DNA from: Vibrio chagasii
GTDB taxonomy: Bacteria; Pseudomonadota; Gammaproteobacteria; Enterobacterales; Vibrionaceae
Direction of reading: 5' to 3'
Length of the DNA stretch: 64,000 nt
Assembly: GCF_024347355.1 (NCBI RefSeq)
Contig: NZ_AP025466.1
Span: forward strand, 992,001-1,056,000
The notes under the pieces are model-generated. The model had not been told where the DNA came from. It was given only the letters and a program-made list of their open reading frames with translations, and searched no databases. The position numbers and the translations under genes were made by a program. The stretch's first letter is position 1, and each line of letters opens with the position of its first letter. Shown here piece by piece: positions 9,179-17,144 of the stretch.

Positions 9179-9868
9179 TCAACCTACAATTATTTTAGTA
9201 TTTTTACCATTAGATATAAATATTCGATTGGGAAGGTAATCACCGTCATGATATAGCTCCAAACCATTTTCAATAATATTCTTAGTAGATATTACACTTC
9301 CAACTTCAAGAGCTAAAATTTCATTTATATTAACAGTAACACCTCTAATAACACAATCTAGAGACACTTCTTCTTTGTTACACAATGACAGCAACTTACT
9401 TTTATTTATACTCACACCATGACTTTTTGAATATAATTCAACAAAATTTTGAGATAAATACTCTAATGATAAGCCCACAGTAAAGTCCACGCTACCTATA
9501 ACTTGGAAGTACTTTAAATTAGATGAACAATGAGCACCTACTTTAAAGAGGTTATCAATTTTGTCCGTCAAAACCAGTTTGCATAGGTTCTTGCATTCAG
9601 ATATTTCGCTATTGACCAAGTTAAAAACGCTACCAAATTCTTTACTTAGAAAATTAACCCAAGCTTGGTCATCGAGCATAACTTTACCGTATTTACCAGA
9701 AACACAGACTGCGTTTTGAGCTTCCTCCGCACTATTTAACTCATTTATAGTCAGCAAACACTGGCTGGTGCCTACGATTCTTTCATAAATCGTTTTTATT
9801 AACCTATGTTGTGATGATTTTACCAAACTAATACTGTTAACCACCGGAGCCACCGTATAATTGTTCAA
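9179..9868 (-). CDS. FliM/SctQ-like SpoA-domain protein
   Basis: About 225 residues. The last 65 residues read as a SpoA domain (VSLDCVIRGVTVNINEIL, then E-x-G-x-V and a D-G-x-x-L-P turn). The region before it has no clear similarity to the FliM middle domain, and the N-terminus lacks the L-S-Q-x-E-I-D-A-L-L motif with which FliM binds CheY-P. Length and layout are closer to a shortened SctQ than to FliM (about 330 residues). It sits where fliM would stand, directly before fliN. The start is ambiguous: TTG 9868 gives a 32-base overlap with flgE, while GTG codons at 9853 or 9844 would reduce it. Likely role: the sorting-platform or C-ring scaffold of a non-rotating apparatus. Confidence 0.7.
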   Translation of the reverse strand: MNNYTVAPVVNSISLVKSSQHRLIKTIYERIVGTSQCLLTINELNSAEEAQNAVCVSGKYGKVMLDDQAWVNFLSKEFGSVFNLVNSEISECKNLCKLVLTDKIDNLFKVGAHCSSNLKYFQVIGSVDFTVGLSLEYLSQNFVELYSKSHGVSINKSKLLSLCNKEEVSLDCVIRGVTVNINEILALEVGSVISTKNIIENGLELYHDGDYLPNRIFISNGKNTKIIVG

Positions 9869-10982
9869 CGAGCTGGTTTGCTACTGTCATTACTCTAGAG
9901 CTGGCTTGATATGATCTCTGTATTACCATCATATCGCCAAATTCTTTCGCCAAATCAACATTCGAAAGCTCTATCGCACCACTGACGAGACTCGCATCTA
10001 TGCCCTCGCCAATCTTTAAGAGGCTTGGAGCCTCTTCGCTACAAGTCAACAAATGTCCCGAGTAGTTAATAAAATGGTTATAATTTTCTACTTTGGCTAA
10101 AGCAATCGTAGCTAATTTCTCGACTGCACCATTACCGTATGTAAGAGAAATATTTCCTTTTTCATCAATAGAAATATCGTTATAAGGGGATTCTGTACTC
10201 CCATCGGCGTCACTTATTTTTAGTGATGAAGGTTGGCTAGACTGAGCTAAAATAACCCCAGCCAATGAGCCAGCATCGCCAAAACTGAACTTAATACTCT
10301 GCTTTTCGGAAATAGTACACAACACCTCTGTGGCACCAGCTTGTAATGTTCCGTTCGCTCCAAAACTTACTACCCCGTAACCCACTTGATTATCTCTAGC
10401 GTCTAAAATTGACACCTCCCATTCATTTGAATCATCAATGCGAGAAACCATCGCTTTTAAAAACTGGAATGAACCATCTGAGCTAACATAACCAATCTGC
10501 TCTAACGTCGCTTCTCCTTTGTCAACCGATATTTCTCCCCTTAGTGAAATTGATGTTGTTGGCACTGCTGGTATTGAAAGTCTATTTGAAATATCAACTT
10601 TTCCGAGTTGCCCACTCTCGCCAAAAGCGACTATTTGAAGGCCACTGAGCTTGTCAACCAAGACATTATCATCGTTGAGCCTAATGATTCCAGCTCTGGT
10701 GTAATACTGATCGTCTCCATCTTGTAAGGTGAATAAGCCTCGACCATCGATGAACAGGTCTGTCGGATTAGATGTTTGCGAAACCTCACCTTGTGTATAC
10801 CTTTGCTGTACTGAAGAAACCTGTGAACCTAACCCTTTTGATGGGGTTTCAACATTTTGCATAAATACATCTTTGGCTTTGAAACCTGGTGTTTGCATAT
10901 TTGAGACGTTATCACTAACAATATCCAACGCTTTACTACTAGCATTCATGCCAGATAAACCATTATAAAATGCTTGAAACAT
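9837..10982 (-). CDS. flgE: Flagellar-type hook protein FlgE
   Basis: A 381-residue hook protein. The N-terminus has the rod/hook family signature (FYNGLSGMNASSKALDIVS followed by NVSNMQTPGFKAKD) and the C-terminus the matching helix (ELSNVDLAKEFGDMMVIQRS), which pair in the assembled tube. The middle holds the surface domains. Length is near that of E. coli FlgE (402). An ATG with an AAAGGA ribosome binding site fits position 10982. It follows flgD as in standard hook operons. With no flgK, flgL, fliC or fliD nearby, hook may be the outermost structure built by this cluster. Confidence 0.92.
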   Translation of the reverse strand: MFQAFYNGLSGMNASSKALDIVSDNVSNMQTPGFKAKDVFMQNVETPSKGLGSQVSSVQQRYTQGEVSQTSNPTDLFIDGRGLFTLQDGDDQYYTRAGIIRLNDDNVLVDKLSGLQIVAFGESGQLGKVDISNRLSIPAVPTTSISLRGEISVDKGEATLEQIGYVSSDGSFQFLKAMVSRIDDSNEWEVSILDARDNQVGYGVVSFGANGTLQAGATEVLCTISEKQSIKFSFGDAGSLAGVILAQSSQPSSLKISDADGSTESPYNDISIDEKGNISLTYGNGAVEKLATIALAKVENYNHFINYSGHLLTCSEEAPSLLKIGEGIDASLVSGAIELSNVDLAKEFGDMMVIQRSYQASSRVMTVANQLVEQLYGGSGG

Positions 10983-10998
10983 TCGCTAATTTTTCCTT

Positions 10999-11424
10999 TC
11001 ACTTATAGATTCTAGATAATGTTGATAAGGGTATATTATTGATATAAACATCCTCACCAGACGAGTCTTTTGATTTCAGAGAAACTACCGCTCCTGTTGA
11101 GGTCAATCCCACAGATATAACCTCTCCGGTCGTAATCTTGCCTGCCGAAGTAGTCTCTGCGTTTTTACCAATCAAACTGACACCTTGTGTCGACTCTACA
11201 AGCCTACGAACGGCAGATAATTCTTGGTTAGACATCCTGCTTGATTCCAATAATGAAAATTGAGCCATTTGTGCTAAAAAATCTTGGTTGTTTACTGGCT
11301 CCAAAGGATCCTGAGCCTTGAGTTGTGACATAAATAACTTAATAAAATCATCCTGTCTTAAAGCAGAATTTGCCGAAGAAACATTGCCAGATTGGTTAAC
11401 ACCACTAATTGGTTGTATAGCCAC
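10999..11424 (-). CDS. flgD: Hook cap protein FlgD, short form
   Basis: FlgD caps the growing hook and supports FlgE polymerisation. The 141-residue protein shows the conserved N-terminal FlgD region (about residues 20-75: DDFIKLFMSQLKAQDPLEPV, then DFLAQMAQFSLLE), followed by a short C-terminal stretch. Typical FlgD has 220-230 residues, so the Ig-like and Tudor-like C-terminal domains are largely absent. The start is GTG at 11424 with a full AGGAGG just upstream; the first 20 bases overlap the preceding gene. Confidence 0.9.
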   Translation of the reverse strand: MAIQPISGVNQSGNVSSANSALRQDDFIKLFMSQLKAQDPLEPVNNQDFLAQMAQFSLLESSRMSNQELSAVRRLVESTQGVSLIGKNAETTSAGKITTGEVISVGLTSTGAVVSLKSKDSSGEDVYINNIPLSTLSRIYK

Positions 11425-12124
11425 TAATCCTCCTAAATGACCCGTTGTGCTTAATATCTATTTTACTGTATTGGCCTTGGCACAATTTCTCGCGAATGCT
11501 TTCAATATCTACTGCTCTTAAGGTACCTCGATAGTCTCGTATATATACTTTCAAAGCACCTTTGTAAGGAACAACTTTAACCAAAAGCAATGAAAAATCT
11601 CGAGCGTGATACATAGACGGCTTGGATGTTAAAGAATGAAGCCTCTCTTGCATCTGTACTTGCTGTTTCTGTTTTTGGTCAACTGAAATTACCGTTCCCA
11701 AATGAGTATCAGGCTTGTTGTTAACCGTAGGTGAGGAGTTGCTCGCAAATATAGCAGGGCCAGTCTCTTTATAAATTATCGACTTTATTTTCTCGACTAC
11801 AGGTAAATTTATGGAATCATCTGCCAAACGCTCGACAAGATTAACAAAGTCGCCATTAGCGATTAGGGACTGAAAATATTGACCATCCATTAAGGCCTGC
11901 CTGTACCCACCACTATTAGTGATGTTTTCGTGCATATCACTCTCTATATTTGTATTGTGGTCTCTTTTAACACCACTTTGATTTTCTTTAAGGTTAGAAA
12001 GAAAATCAAATGAGTTATTTAAAGAAGTCGTGATTCGTTCGCCTAGAAATTTACTATTATTAACAGTGTTTTTTTCTGGTTGGCAGCATACTTTTGTCCC
12101 TAGTATTTCTGTTGCACTTCTCAT
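11405..12124 (-). CDS. Possible FliK-type hook-length control protein
   Basis: A 239-residue hydrophilic protein with a low-complexity, Asn/Ser-rich first half and a compact C-terminal part (about residues 170-235: FSLLLVKVVPYKGALKVYIR, then a basic stretch). Position between fliJ and flgD is where fliK usually lies, and a flexible N-terminus with a folded C-terminus is the FliK plan. The usual FliK C-terminal motif (LRLxPxxLGxVxV) is only loosely echoed, so the family call rests largely on context. It overlaps fliJ by 65 bases if ATG 12124 is used. Confidence 0.55.
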   Translation of the reverse strand: MRSATEILGTKVCCQPEKNTVNNSKFLGERITTSLNNSFDFLSNLKENQSGVKRDHNTNIESDMHENITNSGGYRQALMDGQYFQSLIANGDFVNLVERLADDSINLPVVEKIKSIIYKETGPAIFASNSSPTVNNKPDTHLGTVISVDQKQKQQVQMQERLHSLTSKPSMYHARDFSLLLVKVVPYKGALKVYIRDYRGTLRAVDIESIREKLCQGQYSKIDIKHNGSFRRISGYTTN

Positions 12125-12539
12125 AGATATGCCTACTCAAATTATCATCTAAACTACGATTAACCCTATTAGATTCCAAGTCTTTATTCTGACTGACTTC
12201 TAGCTTATTCGAGAAGTTTTTCAAAGCTTCTTGATAAGAGTTAAATTTACTTATCTTTATATTTAGCTCTTGTATTCTTTGTTCGACCTCAGATAGCTCA
12301 ATCAAATTTTCATTAAAATTATCAACAATGTTACTTACAATTTTATCCATAACATCATGGTTAATATTAAGCTTAGAGTCATTCCAAGATTCTAACTTAA
12401 ACAATAGCGATTCCTTAGCCTCCTCTAGTTTCTCCGTACGAGAAATCAAGGCTTTTAAGTCTTTCTGGCTATGATAAATCACTCTCTGATTTTGTGCTTT
12501 TTTTAGTTCTACTATTCGTTTTGTATTTCGATATTTCAT
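12060..12539 (-). CDS. fliJ: FliJ-like coiled-coil export stalk
   Basis: A 159-residue, highly charged, almost entirely alpha-helical protein with heptad-like runs (for example LKALISRTEKLEEAKESLLF), as expected of FliJ, the stalk inside the FliI hexamer that links ATPase and export gate. FliJ proteins share little sequence, so coiled-coil character and position directly after fliI carry the call. The ATG at 12539 lies inside the end of fliI (71-base overlap), and the gene end overlaps the FliK-like gene by 65 bases. Confidence 0.75.
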   Translation of the reverse strand: MKYRNTKRIVELKKAQNQRVIYHSQKDLKALISRTEKLEEAKESLLFKLESWNDSKLNINHDVMDKIVSNIVDNFNENLIELSEVEQRIQELNIKISKFNSYQEALKNFSNKLEVSQNKDLESNRVNRSLDDNLSRHIYEKCNRNTRDKSMLPTRKKHC

Positions 12540-13824
12540 GTATCATTTCTTTATTTAGGCTTTCGCCTGAGGAGTAAAGCTCAACATCCAATAATTCCTT
12601 CAATCTAATAAGATCATCGATATCTGAATTTGAGCCTGGTACATGAATGCCTGTTTTCACCACGTCTTCAATATCTGAGTATTTGCTGTATACCAACATT
12701 ATATCTTTCAATATCGCTATATCACTGCTACTAAGAATTCGCTCGGTAACTCGTGATCTGCTTTTTAAAATATCAACCGAGGGGTATAAGCCTCTATCTG
12801 ACAAACGGCGATCTAGAAGTAAATGTCCATCTAAAATACCTCGCATATAATCAGAAATAGGTTCGTTTTCATCATCACCATCAACTAAAATCGACATTAT
12901 TCCAGTAATGCAGCCACCATTTTTAAAGTTTCCGCAAGTTTCAACCACTTTTGATAATTCAGTAAACACTGATGTAGGATAACCACGGGCAATAGGTAGC
13001 TCGCCTCGAGAAATGCCAATTTCTCGAAGTGCATGTGCAAAACGAGTTATAGAATCGACGACCAAAAGAACATGTTTACCCTCATCACGAAAGGCTTGTG
13101 CATAAGACAAGGCTACGCTCAGCGCCCTATGTTTCATCATTGGACTTTCATCTGAAGTTGACGCAACAATGAACGTATCTTTACAATAAATTTGAGCCAA
13201 ATACTCCTCATAAAATTCTACGACTTCTCTACTTCGCTCGCCAATCATTGCTACAATTTTTATATCAGCCTGAAGATTTTTTTGTATTTTGTTTAGTAAT
13301 GTAGATTTACCTACTCCTGAACCAGAAAAAATACCCAATTTTTGTCCACGCCCAATCGGCAATAAGTGGTCAATCACTTTTATAGACGTGTTCGCGATTG
13401 TATCGACTGGAGCACGTGTATTTATCGAGGGAATATTAGTAAACAACGATATATTTTCATGAGTAACTGCATGGCTGCGACCAAAAGTAATATCTTGACC
13501 TAAGCCATTGAGGATCTTTCCAAAAGGCTCACGTAGGAATGGGATTTCAGGAAAGGATCCCGTGTATTTGACCCTACTTCCGACACTGACTCCTAAGGGC
13601 ATTTCTAAAGGAGCTAAGAGCGCGAATTCATCAGCAATCGAAACCACTTCACATTCCAATTCCTGTTCATGAGTAAATAATTTTGCGACCTCACCAACTT
13701 TGGCGTCTGTATAACTAGCCTCGATAAAGTAACCATGAACCTGCGTCACCTTTCCATAAACCTGAGTTAAGCTAGATACAGAAACTCTATTAAAAGCTTT
13801 TTTGACCAGAAGCTTAGAGGGCAT
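12469..13824 (-). CDS. fliI: FliI, flagellar-type export ATPase
   Basis: FliI is the F1-ATPase-beta-like hexamer that energises and sorts export substrates. The 451-residue protein has the Walker A motif SGSGVGKST near residue 170, the catalytic glutamate region MIGERSREV soon after, a Walker B-type segment ending LLVVDSITRFAHALRE, and the conserved AxGxxPTSVFTELSKVVE-like stretch around residue 300. Length matches FliI (about 440-460). ATG 13824 is preferred to the TTG one codon upstream because an AGGAG precedes it at good spacing; it overlaps fliH by 11 bases. Confidence 0.96.
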   Translation of the reverse strand: MPSKLLVKKAFNRVSVSSLTQVYGKVTQVHGYFIEASYTDAKVGEVAKLFTHEQELECEVVSIADEFALLAPLEMPLGVSVGSRVKYTGSFPEIPFLREPFGKILNGLGQDITFGRSHAVTHENISLFTNIPSINTRAPVDTIANTSIKVIDHLLPIGRGQKLGIFSGSGVGKSTLLNKIQKNLQADIKIVAMIGERSREVVEFYEEYLAQIYCKDTFIVASTSDESPMMKHRALSVALSYAQAFRDEGKHVLLVVDSITRFAHALREIGISRGELPIARGYPTSVFTELSKVVETCGNFKNGGCITGIMSILVDGDDENEPISDYMRGILDGHLLLDRRLSDRGLYPSVDILKSRSRVTERILSSSDIAILKDIMLVYSKYSDIEDVVKTGIHVPGSNSDIDDLIRLKELLDVELYSSGESLNKEMIHEISKYKTNSRTKKSTKSESDLS

Positions 13825-14452
13825 CAATTAACTCCTGCACGTTACTTTTAATTTGAGTTTTAATACCTTGTAGCGAAAGATGTATATCTTGGCTTTTTAA
13901 GCGAACAATTACCTCCCCGTCAACCAATGATGAATTAATTTTAAGCTTTACTATTTCTTGTTGAGACTGATTAATTTCTTCATAAGCACGAGGAGACACT
14001 TCCATAGTGATGCTCTTTTGTGCATTAGCCTCAGCTTGCCCCAAAGCATAATGATAGAAATAATCATTAAATATTTCAGGGCTTAGTACACCATCGAACA
14101 CTCTAGTTAGGTGGCTAATTATACAAGGGTAGAGAAATTTTTCCTCTTCAACTAATTTATTATTAAATATGTCGATAGACTTTTCAAAATGGCTTAAAAT
14201 AGAGTTGCTGTCTTTAACTGTGCTAGCTTCTCTTTTCAGTTCAATGAGCTCTTTTTTCGCATGGCATATAGACTGCTCTAGCTCCTTGAGCTCGGTCTTG
14301 GTATCACGTAACTCTTCTTGAATTGAAGTATGGGCCTCCTTAGCCGCTTGCTGATAACCTTTGTCCTTTGCGTTTTCAAAGGCTAAATCTAGCTCCTCAG
14401 AAAATGTCTCTTGTAAATATTTCTTAATCGACTCCGAATTAAACACTGCCAT
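13814..14452 (-). CDS. fliH: FliH-like regulator of the export ATPase
   Basis: A 212-residue protein with a long charged coiled coil in the first 110 residues (many E and K, including ELRDTKTELKELEQSI) and a C-terminal domain of FliH/V-ATPase subunit E type ending in the usual beta-alpha stretch (SSLVDGEVIVRLKSQDIHL). FliH dimers bind FliI and dock it to the C ring via FliN. Position just before fliI and length (E. coli FliH 228) agree. Sequence conservation is weak, as is usual for this family. Confidence 0.82.
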   Translation of the reverse strand: MAVFNSESIKKYLQETFSEELDLAFENAKDKGYQQAAKEAHTSIQEELRDTKTELKELEQSICHAKKELIELKREASTVKDSNSILSHFEKSIDIFNNKLVEEEKFLYPCIISHLTRVFDGVLSPEIFNDYFYHYALGQAEANAQKSITMEVSPRAYEEINQSQQEIVKLKINSSLVDGEVIVRLKSQDIHLSLQGIKTQIKSNVQELIDAL

Positions 14453-14469
14453 ACTTTCTACAACTCCGT

Positions 14470-14826
14470 TTAGTTATTTTGCGTAATGAGTGTTTCTAAC
14501 GCTCTTTTGCTCGAAGTCGAAAAACTAGTGTATGCCACATAAGCTTCCGATACTGATTGAACATTGAAACAATTACTGCTTACGAGATAATCCAGTATTT
14601 TCACCATTTTTTGACGCTCCGGCGTCTCTAAAGTTATCTCTGGCGATTCAGGCACCTTATTGGATATAAGAGCCTCACGTAATAGAGAGAGAGGGACTTT
14701 AGGTACACTATCTAACTCCTTTCTCAATTCGTTGAGCACTGGTTTATCTAATTTTGAAAAGACAGCTCCTCTTATGGAATCTGATGCTTTCAAAAACAAC
14801 AGCCAGTCTGAATTATTGGCGTTCAA
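14470..14826 (-). CDS. Short protein in the fliG slot, possibly FliG N-terminal-like adaptor
   Basis: Only 118 residues, but placed exactly between fliF and fliH where fliG (about 330 residues) always stands. Its first 60 residues loosely follow the FliG N-terminal pattern of a short helix then K-L-D-x-x-V-L-N-E-L-R-K-E-L, and the rest is helical with no EHPQ-type middle motif and no charged torque helix. The FliG C-terminal domain, which contacts MotA, is absent. The start is TTG 14826, preceded by GGAGGAG and overlapping the end of fliF by 14 bases. I infer an adaptor joining FliF to the SpoA proteins, as SctK does in injectisomes. A wholly unrelated protein is possible. Confidence 0.55.
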   Translation of the reverse strand: MNANNSDWLLFLKASDSIRGAVFSKLDKPVLNELRKELDSVPKVPLSLLREALISNKVPESPEITLETPERQKMVKILDYLVSSNCFNVQSVSEAYVAYTSFSTSSKRALETLITQNN

Positions 14827-16156
14827 TGCATTTCTCCTCCAACCAATTATCCAAACCTTCCAGAACTATCCCTTCTTCTTTCTTCGTCAACTTTCCAAGC
14901 CTCTTTAATCGAAGACTCTGCACAATTAAAAGAATAGAAAGTAAAAGTAATAATGAAATTAAAGCTAAGAACTCTGCGTTAAAAGTACCATTCCACCACA
15001 TGTTTGGACTTTGCTTTACCTCAGCAGCTTTATCGTCAACTGATGAAGTTACGGTATCTAAGATGGGTTCTAATTCAAAATGTTGCTTTTCCGCAGCAAC
15101 GATTGTCAGTAAATCACCTCGTGAATAGTCTAAAGAAAGAGCACTTGTTACAAGCTCACGCAGTGTCTCCACAGAAAAATGCGCGCTTATAGGCACAATA
15201 AGACTTACTGTAACCTTCTGAATACCGCCTTCAGCATAATCGACACTCCTCGTCACCTCACGATAACCAAACTGCTCATCGGTTATTTTTGTACTTGAAG
15301 ACTTCTTTTTACCATTCTTTACCTCAGTTTTCCTCTGAGTCACTATGGGCTTAGAACGATCATCTATACCTTGCGACGTTTCACTGACTTTATCGTTGTT
15401 TAAAACAACCCAAGAAGAAACGCCAATATCCTCTGGTAGAAAATGTGAACTAAGCAAAGCAATAATCTTTTTGTTGATTTGCTCCTCTAAATGTTCTTTC
15501 CGGCTGTTCAAAACAACCGCGCTCTGTTCATTGTGTGAAGAAAGCAACTCACCATTGCTATCGAGAATGCTTACGTTTTCAGGTAGAAGGCCGCTCACCG
15601 AGCCCGATACCAATGTGCGTACAGAGTGCATAACTATAGAAATATTATTTCGACCAATGCTAGTTAAACTTAATGTTACAGCTGCCTTAGCTTGCAATTT
15701 AGATCGAGAGAATGTTTTCTCTCTCGGAATCGCTAGGTGTACACGCGCACTTTCAACCCCGTTTATTAACAGAATCGACTTTTCTAGCTCTCCTTGCAAA
15801 GCCCGCTGATAGTTAACTTTCTGATGTAATTCAGACATTGAAGGGTGTGATTCATTAAACAACTCAAAACCGACAACGTTGGGCTTAAACACATTGTCGT
15901 TCGTAAGCTGGATTTTGATCTTATTTACATCTTTAGCTGAAACCATCAAACCATTTACGCCTGAAGGTGGGTAATCGAACTCAATTCCTGACTCCTTCAA
16001 ACTATTGGATATCGAGGCTAAAGTTTGAGAACTCTGATCTGAAAATAATAGTACCTCCTCTCTATTCAATAAATTGATGTATATTGCTAAAGCTAAAACG
16101 GTGATTAAAACACTCCCGATAGCAAACAGATACTTACCTTTTTTACTTAATTCCAT
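14813..16156 (-). CDS. fliF: FliF, MS-ring protein, short form
   Basis: FliF forms the MS ring around the export gate. The 447-residue protein has an N-terminal transmembrane segment (about residues 9-28), ring-building domains with recognisable motifs (NYQRALQGELEKSILLINGV then ARVHLAIPRE around residues 115-150), a basic, Ser/Lys-rich loop near residue 280 and a second transmembrane segment (about 395-415). The cytoplasmic tail after it is only about 30 residues. Standard FliF is about 550-560 residues; much of the reduction is in the periplasmic loop and in the tail that binds FliG. Confidence 0.93.
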   Translation of the reverse strand: MELSKKGKYLFAIGSVLITVLALAIYINLLNREEVLLFSDQSSQTLASISNSLKESGIEFDYPPSGVNGLMVSAKDVNKIKIQLTNDNVFKPNVVGFELFNESHPSMSELHQKVNYQRALQGELEKSILLINGVESARVHLAIPREKTFSRSKLQAKAAVTLSLTSIGRNNISIVMHSVRTLVSGSVSGLLPENVSILDSNGELLSSHNEQSAVVLNSRKEHLEEQINKKIIALLSSHFLPEDIGVSSWVVLNNDKVSETSQGIDDRSKPIVTQRKTEVKNGKKKSSSTKITDEQFGYREVTRSVDYAEGGIQKVTVSLIVPISAHFSVETLRELVTSALSLDYSRGDLLTIVAAEKQHFELEPILDTVTSSVDDKAAEVKQSPNMWWNGTFNAEFLALISLLLLLSILLIVQSLRLKRLGKLTKKEEGIVLEGLDNWLEEKCIERQ

Positions 16157-16159
16157 TGT

Positions 16160-16423
16160 CTACACTTGCATTGTTGTGATTTCTTTATAAGCATCGATTA
16201 ACTTATCTCGTAAAGCGACCGAGTACTCGAGAGTTAGTTTTGCTTGTTCCATATCGACCAAAAGAGTATGCAACTCAACATTATGACCATTAGCCAATGC
16301 CGAAATACGATCATCAATACTGCTGAGACGCTCGCTAAAACTAGGTCCGGTTTCATTATTGGAGTCAATACTTAGCCCACCAATAATAGAAACGTCTCCC
16401 GAACTAATACCTTCAACTTTCAT
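16160..16423 (-). CDS. fliE: FliE, MS ring-rod junction protein
   Basis: FliE is the first exported axial component and anchors the rod to the MS ring and export gate. The 87-residue protein has the conserved C-terminal helix pattern of the family (LEYSVALRDKLIDAYKEI followed by a terminal hydrophobic residue), preceded by a Gly/Ser-rich flexible N-terminus. Length is close to E. coli FliE (104). ATG start, three bases upstream of fliF. Confidence 0.88.
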   Translation of the reverse strand: MKVEGISSGDVSIIGGLSIDSNNETGPSFSERLSSIDDRISALANGHNVELHTLLVDMEQAKLTLEYSVALRDKLIDAYKEITTMQV

Positions 16424-16424
16424 T

Positions 16425-16820
16425 CTACTTATTACCTATTGTCATAACTTTTCTCGACATATCTTTCGAGTTATTAAAAAGGCGAATACTTGCTTCATAA
16501 GCGTTTTTAGCCTGTGATATATTCAAAGTTTCAGTTTCTAGATCTAGCGCTACTCTATACTCTAAACTCCCGAGTTTAGACTCAGTTTTTACTTTAGTTT
16601 TATCCGCATTTATTGAATATGTTGTTATTCCACCTGAACCTTTAATAACATCTTCTATGTTAGGTAACTCTCTTACTCTCAAATAGAACTCACCAGGGAG
16701 ATCGTTTTTTGAGACAAAAGTTTTATTTATGTTTGTAAGATTCCTAGTAGCGGCTTCTAATTTTTTATATTCCAAGGATAATGATAATTCAATCAATTTA
16801 ATTGAGGATATTTCTGTCAT
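16425..16820 (-). CDS. flgC: FlgC-like proximal rod protein
   Basis: A 131-residue rod protein, close to FlgC length (134). The C-terminal helix (AKNAYEASIRLFNNSKDMSR) matches the FlgC pattern and would pair with an N-terminal helix that is clearly diverged: the usual S-G-M and N-x-A-N-x-x-T motifs are replaced by SLSLEYKKLEAATRNLTNIN. The gene follows flgB by one base and precedes fliE, the standard flgB-flgC-fliE order. Confidence 0.8.
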   Translation of the reverse strand: MTEISSIKLIELSLSLEYKKLEAATRNLTNINKTFVSKNDLPGEFYLRVRELPNIEDVIKGSGGITTYSINADKTKVKTESKLGSLEYRVALDLETETLNISQAKNAYEASIRLFNNSKDMSRKVMTIGNK

Positions 16821-17135
16821 TTATCGACTCCCTTTAAAATTAATTCTTTCAATATCTAACCTCCTATTCAAAACGTCAACGACCTTGTTGTTATGGCTTG
16901 AAAGCTCAATTGAACGCATAATTATATCTTCAATGCTCTGCTCACTTTGTGTTATAACCAAAGAGCTGTCTTGTCCATTTGAAACTCCCTCTCCAAATGC
17001 TAGTTTTTCAAAGGACACAGAATATTGTGGCTTCCCAAGCCTACCGGCAATCATGTTGTAGTTGTTAACTCTATTAGAAATTTCTATATTCCTTAGAGTA
17101 GATGATATTTCATTTAGTATTAAATTAATTTCCAT
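16821..17135 (-). CDS. flgB: FlgB-like proximal rod protein
   Basis: A 104-residue protein in the flgB position. The N-terminal part keeps a trace of the rod signature (ISNRVNNYNMIAGRLGKPQY) and the C-terminus has a helix with N-N-K-V-V-D-V-L-N, corresponding to the FlgB end. It is shorter than E. coli FlgB (138). Coupled to flgC (stop and start adjacent). Together with FlgC, FlgF, FlgG and FliE it gives a complete rod set. Confidence 0.75.
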   Translation of the reverse strand: MEINLILNEISSTLRNIEISNRVNNYNMIAGRLGKPQYSVSFEKLAFGEGVSNGQDSSLVITQSEQSIEDIIMRSIELSSHNNKVVDVLNRRLDIERINFKGSR

Positions 17136-17144
17136 TTTCTCAAC

